Shown: one piece after another, positions 15,122 to 23,371 of the stretch
How positions within the stretch are numbered: the stretch's first letter is position 1
Layout of the letters: each line of letters starts with the position of its first letter
Assembly: GCA_024228935.1 (NCBI GenBank)
Contig: JAAESX010000111.1
Span: 1-64,000 of the forward strand
Reading direction: 5' to 3'
Length of the DNA: 64,000 bases
From: Pseudomonadota bacterium
Lineage (GTDB): Bacteria; Myxococcota_A; UBA796; CAJQPC01
The notes under the pieces: model-generated
The model's input: only the letters and a program-made list of their open reading frames with translations
Database searches by the model: none
What the model was told of the DNA's origin: nothing
Position numbers and translations under genes: made by a program

Positions 15122-16756
15122 TCACCCGCAGATCAGGCGCGTCGCGTGCGTCAGGACGAGCAGATCTCCCGCCAGCAGGTCGACCTCGCCGGGACCGACC
15201 CGCGCGATCTCGCCGCTACGGAAGCGCCGCGCTGCCCGCTTCAGCTCGACCTTGCCGGGCCCCGTCCACGTCAGGTGCTGACGCGAGAGCTTGCGGTCCG
15301 TGAGGCCCACGTCGCCGTACAGACCATGGGTCGGGCCGTCGTTGTCGGAGTATCGACCGAGGGTCTGCCCCGGATCGAGCTCCATCACGCGGCCGTCTTC
15401 CGGTCCCCCGAGGACGGTCAGGTCTTTCGCCGGGTCACCGGTCCCCGGACGCACGCCGGCCAGGCCCTTGGCGAGGTCCATCGCGAGCACCGAACAGACG
15501 TCGTCGAGCGAGAAGCCATCGGTCAGCCCGGACCGCCAGCCCGCCAGCCGAGGAGACAGGCGCAGCTCGGAGTCGCCCGGCTGGGGCGACAACGCCGCCA
15601 GCGCCGCCTGGAACTGGTCCATGCGCGGCAGGGTCGCGCGGATCTGGGCGGTCGTCTTGCCACCGCCGTCGACCTGACGAAGCGCCGCGACGACGTGCTC
15701 GACCCCCAGGTACCCGACGCCCTGGGCGAGCGAGAGCTCCCGGGCACGGTCCAGCAGGGCGGCGGCGTCGGCGGCCGGGTTCGGCCAGCCCTCGGGACGC
15801 CAGGAGGGGGGACGCAGGGCTCCGGTGGCGGCGGCGTCCAGGCCGGCCACGTACCAGCGCCAGCGGGACCAGCGCGCTTCCGGGTGTCGGCGACCCCAGG
15901 CCCGCACCTTCCGGCGGCCCTCGGCGACGGCCTCGGCGGCGGTCGCGTGGGCAGCCAGCGCCTGGTAGAAGCCGTCGCTGAAGCGCTGGACCGACTCGAC
16001 CCCGACCTCGCTCGCGGGGGCCACGACCGAGGGGGCGCCCAGCTCGATGAGGCGCCGAGCCAGGAGCTCGCAGTCGGCCTCGCTCCCCTGGCGTACGGAC
16101 AGCACGACGCAGGCACAGCGGGAGAGCACCAGGCCGAGCCGCCCCGAGGGCCCGCGGTCCAGGTGCGAGCGCAGGACCTCGGTCTGCCGACCGTTCAGCA
16201 CGATCTGGAAGACGAAGTTCCCGCTGGGGAGCTGGTTCTCGAACTCGAGGATCTGGATGTCGAGGCTGGCACCCAGCTCGTCAAGGCGGTGGCTGATGCG
16301 CCCACAGCCCTGGTCTTCGGCGGTAGGGGACCAGCGCAGCAGCTCGAACGCGTTCTCGCCGGACTGGGGCTGGCCCTCGCCGTTGTGGAGTCGGGCCACA
16401 ACGGCACGGCGCTCGACCTCGAGCGGGGCATCGCCGTCGACGAACAGCCGCTCCCACGGAAGGCCCGCCAGATCCTCGGGCGTCGTGATGGCCAGGACGG
16501 CCGGACGCCCGGACTCGCCGGCGCTCGGAAGGGCCCGGTGGAGCGCTCCCCAGACGGGCGTGGCCTGGAGCAGCTCGCCGAGGCGCCAGCCCTCGTCCTC
16601 ACCCGGCTCGGTGAGCTCGACGTCGACCGCCTTGTCGTCCGGCGCAGCGAGCTGACGAAGCCGCTGGACGGTCTCGGCCGACAGCACGGCCTCGTGGTCG
16701 CCGAATCGAAGCTCGAGCTGGCCGCGGAGTTCGACGAGCCGAAGGTGCAGAACCAT
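15122..16756 (-). CDS. CHAT-like / Clp_N-like / FHA multidomain protein
   Basis: The protein has 544 residues. Residues 85-305 resemble a CHAT caspase-like domain: LAGLPWERLF at 97-105, ARRLIELGAPSVVAP at 233-247, and FYQALAAHATAAEAVAEGRRKVRA at 263-286. The expected catalytic His-Gly and the S-A-C-x-x-G cysteine are not seen; at that place the sequence is LSVRQGSEAD. Residues 330-392 look like a Clp N-terminal repeat unit (ARELSLAQGVGYLGVEHVVAAL). Residues 447-544 are an FHA phosphothreonine-binding domain with GRYSD near 467 and LSRQHL at 490-495. It sits 4 bases from a Ser/Thr kinase gene, so its FHA domain is a likely reader of that kinase. Assignment of the first two domains is by pattern only. 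Confidence 0.78.
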   Translation of the reverse strand: MVLHLRLVELRGQLELRFGDHEAVLSAETVQRLRQLAAPDDKAVDVELTEPGEDEGWRLGELLQATPVWGALHRALPSAGESGRPAVLAITTPEDLAGLPWERLFVDGDAPLEVERRAVVARLHNGEGQPQSGENAFELLRWSPTAEDQGCGRISHRLDELGASLDIQILEFENQLPSGNFVFQIVLNGRQTEVLRSHLDRGPSGRLGLVLSRCACVVLSVRQGSEADCELLARRLIELGAPSVVAPASEVGVESVQRFSDGFYQALAAHATAAEAVAEGRRKVRAWGRRHPEARWSRWRWYVAGLDAAATGALRPPSWRPEGWPNPAADAAALLDRARELSLAQGVGYLGVEHVVAALRQVDGGGKTTAQIRATLPRMDQFQAALAALSPQPGDSELRLSPRLAGWRSGLTDGFSLDDVCSVLAMDLAKGLAGVRPGTGDPAKDLTVLGGPEDGRVMELDPGQTLGRYSDNDGPTHGLYGDVGLTDRKLSRQHLTWTGPGKVELKRAARRFRSGEIARVGPGEVDLLAGDLLVLTHATRLICG

Positions 16757-16765
16757 GTGGAGAGC

Positions 16766-17422
16766 CTACTCGCCGAGCCCGCGGAGCGCTCCGAAGAACG
16801 CTGCGAGCTTGGCGGCATCGAGCTTCGTGTCGGTGCGAACGCCCGTGCACAGGTCGATGGCCCAGGGGCGGACCTTCCTCACGGCGGCGGCGACGTTGTC
16901 CGGCCGGAGCCCGCCGGCGAGCACCACGGGGCTGTCGAGCGCCTCGACGACCCGCGCCGAGACGTTCCAGTCGTGGGTCTTGCCCGTCCCTCCGAGCACC
17001 TTGACGTGGGCGTCCGGGTTCCCGGTGTCGAGGAGCACCGCGTCGACCTTCGGGGCCAGTGCGCGCGCGGCCTCGACGGCCTCGTCCCCGACGACGTGGA
17101 CCGCCTTCAGGATCCGCACGCCCGGGATCTGCTCGCGCAGGAACGCGTACCCGTCGTCCGGGAAGTGGTCGCAGAGCTGGACCATCTCGCACCCGGACCG
17201 TCGCAGCTGGTCGGCGACCCGCTCGGGCTCGGTCGCGCTGGTCAGGAACACCGACGACACGAACGGCGGGACGGTCCTCTTGATCTCCGCGATGCGCGCC
17301 TCGGGGATCGGCCCCCAGCCACTGGGCATGGCGGAGACGAACCCCAGCGCGCGGGCGCCGTGCTCGATGGCGAGACGGGCCTCGGCCTCGTCCTGGATGC
17401 AGCAGACCTTCACGGGAATCAT
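16766..17422 (-). CDS. trpF: Phosphoribosylanthranilate isomerase-like protein
   Basis: The protein has 218 residues, normal for TrpF. It has VKVCCIQ at the N-terminus (canonical VKICGIT, where the first Cys is the catalytic base), an HVVG strand, VLLDTGN (the catalytic Asp region), LGGTGKTHDW, VLAGGLRPDNV and DLCTGVRTD in place of the usual D-V-S-S-G-V-E. This is a TIM-barrel isomerase of tryptophan synthesis by family. The replaced Gly (CCIQ for CGIT) and altered phosphate loop suggest a divergent member. No other tryptophan gene is near. It sits between an FHA protein and a small membrane protein in a long operon, so it may serve another pathway. Confidence 0.85.
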   Translation of the reverse strand: MIPVKVCCIQDEAEARLAIEHGARALGFVSAMPSGWGPIPEARIAEIKRTVPPFVSSVFLTSATEPERVADQLRRSGCEMVQLCDHFPDDGYAFLREQIPGVRILKAVHVVGDEAVEAARALAPKVDAVLLDTGNPDAHVKVLGGTGKTHDWNVSARVVEALDSPVVLAGGLRPDNVAAAVRKVRPWAIDLCTGVRTDTKLDAAKLAAFFGALRGLGE

Positions 17423-17441
17423 GCGCTCCCCTAATCCGCCC

Positions 17442-17888
17442 TCAGAAGAGCGCCTGCAGCCAGTCGTACGGGTCCGTCAGTTCGAGCTCGACGCGGATCT
17501 CCCCCCCGTCGGTCGAGGTCAGCCTGAGCCGGTCGTCCTCGACGGTCGCGTCCGAGATCGTGAACCGCCGCGACGCCCCCAGACCCGGCCGGCCGGCCCC
17601 GAAAGCGAACTGGGCGATCGGCGGGATCCAGGGCTCGCCCTGTCCGACCAGGTAGAGCCCGTCCTCGCGCAGCTCGACCCGCCGGACGAAGGCCTCGTCG
17701 ACGCGGCTCTTCCCCACGACGACGACCATCCGCCCCCGGACCTCGGCCTGGGTCTTCCTGGCGGGTCCGCGAGACCGGTAGACGCGCAGATCCGCGTCCC
17801 GACGGCACCGACCCCAGATGAACGCGCCGACCAGGAAGACCACGAGGCCACCCAGGCTGGCCAGCCCGACCATCGTGTCGAGTGTCAT
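17442..17888 (-). CDS. Small single-span membrane protein, unknown function
   Basis: The protein is 148 residues from the ATG at 17888, which overlaps the upstream methyltransferase stop as ATGA. One helix (residues 6-24, MVGLASLGGLVVFLVGAFI) is followed by WGRCRRD, which puts the C-terminal domain in the cytoplasm by the positive-inside rule. The rest is a beta-rich domain of about 115 residues (VRGRMVVVVGKSRVDE, VELREDGLYLVGQGE, RRFTISDATVEDDRLRL) that ends in DWLQALF. I do not recognise it. The frame is open far upstream, but that part reads as a low-complexity shadow of the methyltransferase gene. Confidence 0.8.
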   Translation of the reverse strand: MTLDTMVGLASLGGLVVFLVGAFIWGRCRRDADLRVYRSRGPARKTQAEVRGRMVVVVGKSRVDEAFVRRVELREDGLYLVGQGEPWIPPIAQFAFGAGRPGLGASRRFTISDATVEDDRLRLTSTDGGEIRVELELTDPYDWLQALF

Positions 17889-18403
17889 GGCCTGAACACC
17901 GCGTGCGCCTCGTATCGGCCCTCGTTCCACCCCTCGACCAGGTGCTCGACCATGGCGTCGCCGACCAGACCGGCGAGCTCGCCGTCCTCGAGCAGGAAGC
18001 GTCGCGACGGGCGCGCGTTCCGCTCGAGGTTCGTCACCGTCGGCTGGCTGAAGATCACCCGCCCTCCTGGCGCGATGACGTCCCGGAACCGCGGGAAGAG
18101 GTCCCGCTGCAGGTAGTCCACACACACGATGACATCCCAGGGTCCATGCGGCAGGCCCAGCGCTTCCAGATCCCTGTGACACGTGGCCAGGCCGCGACGA
18201 GCGGCCAGCGCGAGGCCCTCGGCCGAGCCGTCACACACCGTGACGTCCCACCCGTTGGCGGCGAGCCACGCACCGTTCCGGCCCGCTCCCCCCGCCAGGT
18301 CCAGCGCCCGGCCCGGTCCCTTGCCCACTCGCTCGACGAGAGGGTGGTGCGGTGCGGCCAACGCGGCGTCGGCCCGGTCCCGCCAGCGCGCATTCCACTT
18401 CAT
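17885..18403 (-). CDS. Class I SAM-dependent methyltransferase (TehB-like)
   Basis: The protein has 172 residues and contains one small Rossmann methyltransferase domain. Motif I is ALDLAGGAGRNGAWLA, motif II has VTVCDGSAEGL, the motif IV region is PWDVIVCVDYLQRDLF, and the post-core GGRVIFSQPT strand follows. The size and pattern fit TehB/Methyltransf_25-type enzymes acting on small molecules. The substrate is not predictable. It is coupled by 4-base overlaps to the hydrolase upstream and the membrane protein downstream. Confidence 0.87.
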   Translation of the reverse strand: MKWNARWRDRADAALAAPHHPLVERVGKGPGRALDLAGGAGRNGAWLAANGWDVTVCDGSAEGLALAARRGLATCHRDLEALGLPHGPWDVIVCVDYLQRDLFPRFRDVIAPGGRVIFSQPTVTNLERNARPSRRFLLEDGELAGLVGDAMVEHLVEGWNEGRYEAHAVFRP

Positions 18404-19500
18404 GCGCGCAGGTATTGGGCCACGTCCGCCCAGAGCGCCTGGAAGTGGGCGTCCGTGAACAACGAGCCGCTGGGCAGCCAGTCGTAATGGCGCGGGTCGA
18501 GGTTCGGTCCCGCGAAGTGTCCGAGCACGTCCAGGTGGTCACCGGTGACGCAACGGATGAGGTCGCCCCACGGCTGGGAACAGGTGGGCACGATGGCGTC
18601 GTTGTCACCCGGGCCCGGGACCTCGCCCCAGGTGTCGAGCATGACGCAGGCGTGCGGGACCGACGGCTCGGGCCCCGCCGACCAGGCGCCCGCCAGGTTC
18701 CAGCACCCGATGTACAGCGCCCGGCCAGCATGCGCGGTGGGCCGGAGCCCCGCCTCGACGAAGCTCGACAGCCGGGGCGGGGCCGCGCGGGCGACGACGC
18801 TCCCGTACCGGACCTGCCGGTGGTTGGGCAGCGTGGCATTGACCAGCTGCATCGAGTCCGCGGTGAGCTGGGGCAGCAGGGCCCGGTCGTCGCTCACGTC
18901 CGACAGGAACGCCGCGATGGCGTCGCGCCGCTCCTCGGAGAACTCACCGAGCAGGGTCTGGAAGAGCTCGTCGCTCAGGCCGTGGGCGCCGCCGGTCAGC
19001 CGCCTCGAGGTCGTCGTCACCACCTGGCCGAGCTTCAGGAGGATGTTCAGCGGGACGCGACCACGCCGGATCGAGAACACCGTGGCCAGCGACAGGGCCC
19101 GCAGCGCCGCCTTGCCCTGCAGCGTCGCGAAGAAGGCCGCCGAAGGGGTGCCGTGATGGGGCGTGCAGACCGACACCACCGTCTTCATCCGCCCCTTGAC
19201 CGCCTCGCTCGTGCGGCCGTCCGGGAGCACCACGCCCGGCGCCGCGAGCATCCGTCCGTCGATCCCCCCGGTGCTGTGCCCGACCACGTGCAGGGCGTCC
19301 CCAGGGTCAGCGGTCTTCTCGATGGCGTCCAGCAGCCGCATCGCGCGCTGGGGAAGGGTCGCGGTCGGCCGCGTCACCACGGGGTGGATCTGCCAGCCGG
19401 GGAGTTCATCTCCGAGCTTTCGGACGACGTGTCCCCAGTACGCGAAGTCGCCCAGGTTGGCGAAGCCGAAGAACCCGGGCACCAGGTAGACGTGGTTCAC
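18400..19500 (-). CDS. Lipase-like alpha/beta hydrolase
   Basis: The protein is 366 residues from GTG 19500, which overlaps the thiolase TGA (GTGA). It opens with NHVYLVPGFFGF, a strand plus oxyanion-hole loop. VVGHSTGG is the nucleophile elbow (GxSxG, Ser in the middle), and VSVCTPHHGTPSA resembles the post-nucleophile strand of bacterial triacylglycerol lipases. GPGDNDAIVP provides a likely catalytic Asp and VTGDHLDVLGHF a likely catalytic His. No signal peptide is visible, so it probably works in the cytoplasm on a lipid ester or thioester. It sits directly after an SCP2-type thiolase, which supports a role in fatty or isoprenoid acyl metabolism. Confidence 0.87.
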   Translation of the reverse strand: MNHVYLVPGFFGFANLGDFAYWGHVVRKLGDELPGWQIHPVVTRPTATLPQRAMRLLDAIEKTADPGDALHVVGHSTGGIDGRMLAAPGVVLPDGRTSEAVKGRMKTVVSVCTPHHGTPSAAFFATLQGKAALRALSLATVFSIRRGRVPLNILLKLGQVVTTTSRRLTGGAHGLSDELFQTLLGEFSEERRDAIAAFLSDVSDDRALLPQLTADSMQLVNATLPNHRQVRYGSVVARAAPPRLSSFVEAGLRPTAHAGRALYIGCWNLAGAWSAGPEPSVPHACVMLDTWGEVPGPGDNDAIVPTCSQPWGDLIRCVTGDHLDVLGHFAGPNLDPRHYDWLPSGSLFTDAHFQALWADVAQYLRA

Positions 19501-20702
19501 GCGAGGCGCTCCAGCAGCGTGACCCCGGCCAGCGCCTCGTCGAGACCGATGACCCCGCCCGCGTTCTGCGCCAGCGCGATGCTCGCGTCGGGGACCTGGC
19601 GTGCTCCCGCCCGCCCGGCGAGCTGATCGACGAGCTCCTGGACCATGCCGAGCCCGGTGGCGGCCAGCGGATGGCCCTTGCTCTCCAGTCCGCCGGAGAC
19701 GTTGACCGGGAGACGACCGCCGAGCGAGGTCTCGCCCGCCGCGGCCGCCGGCCCGACCTGGGCGTCGCTGTAGAAGCCCAGCGCCGCCAGCGACTCCAGC
19801 TCGCAGAACGCCGTGGCGTCGTGCACCTCGACGACGTCGACGTCCTGGGGCCGAAGCCCGGACTGCGCCCACGCCCGGCGACCGGCCTCGTGGGTGACGC
19901 CCGGCTGATCCAGGCCTCGCCAGCCCCCACCGGCAAGCGAGACGGACCGGACGCGGATGACCGGCCCCTCGCTGGGCGGCTCCGAGCCCAGGAGCACCGC
20001 CGCTGCCCCGTCCGAGATGGGCGCACACATGGCCCGGGTCAGCGGCCCGACCACGGGCTTGTCCGCCAGCGCGTCCTCGACCGAGACCTGGAACCGGTAC
20101 TGGGCGTTGTCGTTCAGCGCGCCATGGGCGTGGTTCTTCGACGCGACGGCGGCCAGGTGCTCCTGCGTGGTGCCGTGCTCGCGCATGTGCCAGGCGGCAC
20201 GCAGGGCGTGAAGGTCCAGGAACAGGATGCGGGCCGGATGCGTCGCCCACGGCAGCCCAAGTCGCGCCGCCTCGGCCTCGTGGAACGCCCTCCACCGCTC
20301 CGGGTCGAGCTGATCGATGCCTCCCATGAACAGGTCGAACGTCTTCGGCGGATCGTGCGCGACCCAGGTCTTCTCGACGCCGACGGCCAGCGCGACGCTC
20401 AAAGCACCGCTCGCCACCGCCGAGAACGCGCCTTGGAGCGTGGCTGTCCCCGTGGCGCACCCGCCCTCGACGTTCACTACCGGGACGCCCTCGGGCAGCA
20501 GCCCGTCCAGCGCTACCTGGCCGCGGATGTTCGGCTGACCGAACAGCCCCATGGCGCAGTTGCCGAACCAGGCCGCGTCGACCGGTGGTCTCCCCTCCAG
20601 CACGGCTCGGACGACCTCGGCCGCCAGACCCGCATGGCTCCGCTCGGGCCACTTCCGGAACGCAGTGGTCGCAACACCCAGGACGTAGACGTCTGCCATC
20701 AT
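19497..20702 (-). CDS. SCP2-type thiolase family protein (first copy)
   Basis: The protein has 401 residues. NVEGGCATGTATLQGA carries the acyl-accepting Cys, EVHDATAFCE matches the V-H-D/E motif of SCP-x thiolases, and NVSGGLESKGHPLAATG holds the catalytic His loop. The C-terminal C-x-G motif of degradative thiolases is replaced by LAQNAGGVIGLDE, as in the lipid-transfer-protein/thiolase branch that acts on sterol or branched acyl-CoA. The start ATG at 20702 is divergent from the carotenoid oxygenase gene across only 30 bases. It heads a nine-gene minus-strand run. It is similar in kind but not closely identical to the second thiolase at 22112-23371. Confidence 0.88.
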   Translation of the reverse strand: MMADVYVLGVATTAFRKWPERSHAGLAAEVVRAVLEGRPPVDAAWFGNCAMGLFGQPNIRGQVALDGLLPEGVPVVNVEGGCATGTATLQGAFSAVASGALSVALAVGVEKTWVAHDPPKTFDLFMGGIDQLDPERWRAFHEAEAARLGLPWATHPARILFLDLHALRAAWHMREHGTTQEHLAAVASKNHAHGALNDNAQYRFQVSVEDALADKPVVGPLTRAMCAPISDGAAAVLLGSEPPSEGPVIRVRSVSLAGGGWRGLDQPGVTHEAGRRAWAQSGLRPQDVDVVEVHDATAFCELESLAALGFYSDAQVGPAAAAGETSLGGRLPVNVSGGLESKGHPLAATGLGMVQELVDQLAGRAGARQVPDASIALAQNAGGVIGLDEALAGVTLLERLA

Positions 20703-20732
20703 GCTCCTCGCCCGCGCATCCTATCGAGGCCC

Positions 20733-22115
20733 ATGAACCCGCTCCTCAACGCCACCTCGTTTCTCGACGGTCCGTACACCCCGGTCACCGACGAACGCAC
20801 CGATCACTGCCGCATCTCGGGCGAGCTGCCCGACGCCATGCGCGGCATGTTCGTCCAGAACAGCCCGAACCCGAAGCTGCCGCCGATCGGGGCGTACCAC
20901 TGGTTCGACGGCGACGGCATGGTTCATGGGGTGGAGATCCAGGACGGCAAGGCAACCTACCGGAACCGTTGGACTCGTACGCCAGACCTGGCCGAAGAGG
21001 AGGCCGCGGGACTGGCGCTCTACCCCGGCATCCTGAACCCCATCACCCGGCGCGACAAAGACACCGCGAACACCGACCTGTGCTTCCACAACGGCAAGCT
21101 GCTGGCGCTCTGGTGGCTCGGTGGCCAGCCGATGCAGCTCGACGTGCCATCGCTGGAGACGGTCGGCGCCGAGGACTTCAACGGCACGCTGACCTGTGGC
21201 GTCGCGGCGCACCCCAAGGTCGACCCGCGGACCGGCGAGCTGCTGTTCTTCGACTACGACCCCTACGAGGCGCCCCACATGCGGTACGGCGTGGCCAGCC
21301 CCGACGGGCGCGTCACGAACTGTGTCGACATCGAGCTGGGGGGCCCGAGCCTGCTTCACGACATCGCGTTCACCCCCGAACACACCGTCCTGCTGGACTT
21401 CCCCATGCGCTGGGACGTCGAGCGACTGGCCCGCGGCCGCCGTCGCGTCCAATTCGACACAGAGGCGCCGGCCCGCATCGGCCTGATCCCCCGTCACGGC
21501 AGCGAGGTCCGCTGGTTCGAGGGACCCGCCTGCTACAGCTACCACACGGTCAATGCCTGGGAGGAGGGGGACGAGACCGTGCTCATCGCCTGCCGCATCG
21601 ACAACCCGATGCCGTCGGTGCCACACGACCAGGAGCCCGACATCCCCAGGCTCACGTTCCTGCGCATCCACCCATTCCTTCACGAGTGGCGCTTGAACCG
21701 CGCCACTGGCCAGATGACGGAGCGGGTACTGGATGATGTGCCGACCGAGTTCCCCCGTATCAACGACCGCTTCCTGGGTGTGAAGAGCCGGTACGCGTAC
21801 CACCCCCGCGTCGCCCGTGCGCGCAACCTGGTCTTCGACGCGCTGCTGAAGTACGACCTCGAGGCAGGCGCGAACATCACACACGAATGGGGCCCCGACA
21901 CCATCGCCGGCGAGGCGGTGTTCGTGTCGGATCCCGGTCGCTCCGGCGAGGACGACGGCTGGCTCTGCGCATACGCCACGGACCTGCGCCAGGGAGAGAC
22001 CACCCTGCGTGTCCTCGACGCCAGCGACCTGTCCGAGGTCGCCCGCGTGCACATCCCCCGCCGCATGCCCATCGGCTTCCACGCCGACTGGGCCCCCATC
22101 GGAGCGCCCGCATGA
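20733..22115 (+). CDS. Carotenoid oxygenase (RPE65/lignostilbene dioxygenase) family protein
   Basis: The protein is 460 residues from ATG 20733. The frame is open further upstream, but only as a shadow of the divergent thiolase. The family's iron-ligand histidine contexts are present: GVAAHPKVD, SLLHDIAFT, YSYHTVNAWEEGD and GFHADW near the C-terminus. The start motif PIGAYHWFDGDGMVHG and a late FDALLKYDLEAG also fit. These are seven-bladed propeller, non-haem Fe(II) enzymes that split C=C bonds of carotenoids, apocarotenoids or stilbenes with O2. The length is typical. It overlaps the second thiolase by 4 bases (ATGA), so cleavage and acyl chain processing may be linked. The actual substrate is inferred only. 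Confidence 0.92.
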   Translation: MNPLLNATSFLDGPYTPVTDERTDHCRISGELPDAMRGMFVQNSPNPKLPPIGAYHWFDGDGMVHGVEIQDGKATYRNRWTRTPDLAEEEAAGLALYPGILNPITRRDKDTANTDLCFHNGKLLALWWLGGQPMQLDVPSLETVGAEDFNGTLTCGVAAHPKVDPRTGELLFFDYDPYEAPHMRYGVASPDGRVTNCVDIELGGPSLLHDIAFTPEHTVLLDFPMRWDVERLARGRRRVQFDTEAPARIGLIPRHGSEVRWFEGPACYSYHTVNAWEEGDETVLIACRIDNPMPSVPHDQEPDIPRLTFLRIHPFLHEWRLNRATGQMTERVLDDVPTEFPRINDRFLGVKSRYAYHPRVARARNLVFDALLKYDLEAGANITHEWGPDTIAGEAVFVSDPGRSGEDDGWLCAYATDLRQGETTLRVLDASDLSEVARVHIPRRMPIGFHADWAPIGAPA

Positions 22116-23371
22116 AGCCTCACCGCCGCGTCTTCGTCGTCGGAGGTGGTCACACCACCTTCCAGGGCAAGGGTCGACCTGAGTTCGTCCACCGCCGCCA
22201 CCCCGAGCACGGCAAGCGGAAGAACCCCGACCTCGAGGCCCACCTGGGTGGCGCCGTGCGCGAGGCCCTGGCCGTGACCGGCGTGGACCCCGCGCTGATC
22301 GACCGGGCCGTCGTCAGCAACTTCCTGGGCGAGGCCTTCTGCAGCCAGGGACACATGGGCAGCCTGCTTGCGCGCGTCGTACCCGAACTGGAGACCAAAC
22401 CCATCCTGCGTGTCGAGGCGGCCTGCGCGAGCGGGTCCGCCGCCATCACGACGCTGATGGACGGCATGCAAGCCGGCGCGGACGTCTGCCTGGCCGCAGG
22501 CGTCGAGATCGAGACCAACGTCCCGGGCCACTCTGGCGTCGAATACATGAGCTATGCCGCACACTTCCGGACTGAGCGCGCCCGGGAGTTTGCGCTGTTC
22601 CCCTGGATGTTCGCGCGCCGCGCCAAGGCCTACAAGGAGGCCTACGGCTGCACGCACGAGGACCTGGCACGGGTCGCCGTCAAGGCGTATGCGAATGCAT
22701 CGAGGAACCCCAACGCCCTGAAACAGCACGCGGATCTCGATCTGGCGTTCGCCTCGGTCGAGTCCGGACGCAACCCGACCTTCCTCGAAGACGAGGAGCT
22801 GCGCCCCCACATCCATCTCTCGGACTGCACCGCGCTCACCGATGGCGGCTCAGCGGTCCTGCTCGCCACCGAGGACGGCCTGCGGAAGCTCGGCATCCCC
22901 ATGGACGCCTGCACCGAGATCCTCGCCTACGGTCACGCCGTCCGTGGGCTTGGAAACACCACCAATCCCAGGCAGATGGAGAACATGGCGGATGCGGCCG
23001 CCGTCGCCTATCGCGACGCCAGTGTCCGCCCGGACCAGATCGAGCTCGCCGAGGTGCACGACTGCTTCGTCACCGCCGAACTCCAGGGGATGGAGGCGCT
23101 CGGTCTCGCGGCCGAAGGCACGGCATGGAAGCGCCTGAAGGATGGGGACACCCAGCTCGACGGAGTGCTCCCGGTGAACACAGGCGGCGGCCTGATCGGC
23201 TTCGGACACCCCATCGGGGCGACCGGCATCAAGCAGGTCGTAGAGGTCTGGAAGCAGATGACGGGACGCGCAGACGACTACCAGATAGCCGGAACCGTTC
23301 GGCATTCCGTGACGTCGAACCTGGGTGGCGACGACCGCACGGGCATCGTGATGGTGCACCGGGCCTGCTGA
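22112..23371 (+). CDS. SCP2-type thiolase family protein (second copy)
   Basis: The protein has 419 residues. Motifs are EAACASGSAAITTLMDGM (acyl-Cys), ELAEVHDCFVTAELQ and NTGGGLIGFGHPIGATG (catalytic His), again of the SCP-x/acetyl-CoA acetyltransferase-like branch. SVTSNLGGDDRTGIVMV replaces the usual C-terminal Cys motif. It is translationally coupled to the carotenoid oxygenase. The likely role is thiolytic cleavage or Claisen-type condensation of an acyl-CoA. The combination of two such thiolases around a carotenoid oxygenase is unusual. The gene ends one base before the stop of the convergent alpha/beta hydrolase. Confidence 0.9.
   Translation: MKPHRRVFVVGGGHTTFQGKGRPEFVHRRHPEHGKRKNPDLEAHLGGAVREALAVTGVDPALIDRAVVSNFLGEAFCSQGHMGSLLARVVPELETKPILRVEAACASGSAAITTLMDGMQAGADVCLAAGVEIETNVPGHSGVEYMSYAAHFRTERAREFALFPWMFARRAKAYKEAYGCTHEDLARVAVKAYANASRNPNALKQHADLDLAFASVESGRNPTFLEDEELRPHIHLSDCTALTDGGSAVLLATEDGLRKLGIPMDACTEILAYGHAVRGLGNTTNPRQMENMADAAAVAYRDASVRPDQIELAEVHDCFVTAELQGMEALGLAAEGTAWKRLKDGDTQLDGVLPVNTGGGLIGFGHPIGATGIKQVVEVWKQMTGRADDYQIAGTVRHSVTSNLGGDDRTGIVMVHRAC

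Noticed and set aside
15122..16756. A fully active CHAT protease.
   Set aside because: The expected His-Gly and Ser-Ala-Cys motifs are not found at their positions, so I describe only a CHAT-like region.
19671..20732. A 354-codon N-terminal extension of the carotenoid oxygenase gene.
   Set aside because: It is antisense to the thiolase, Arg/Gln/Asp-rich without motifs, and the oxygenase begins normally at ATG 20733.
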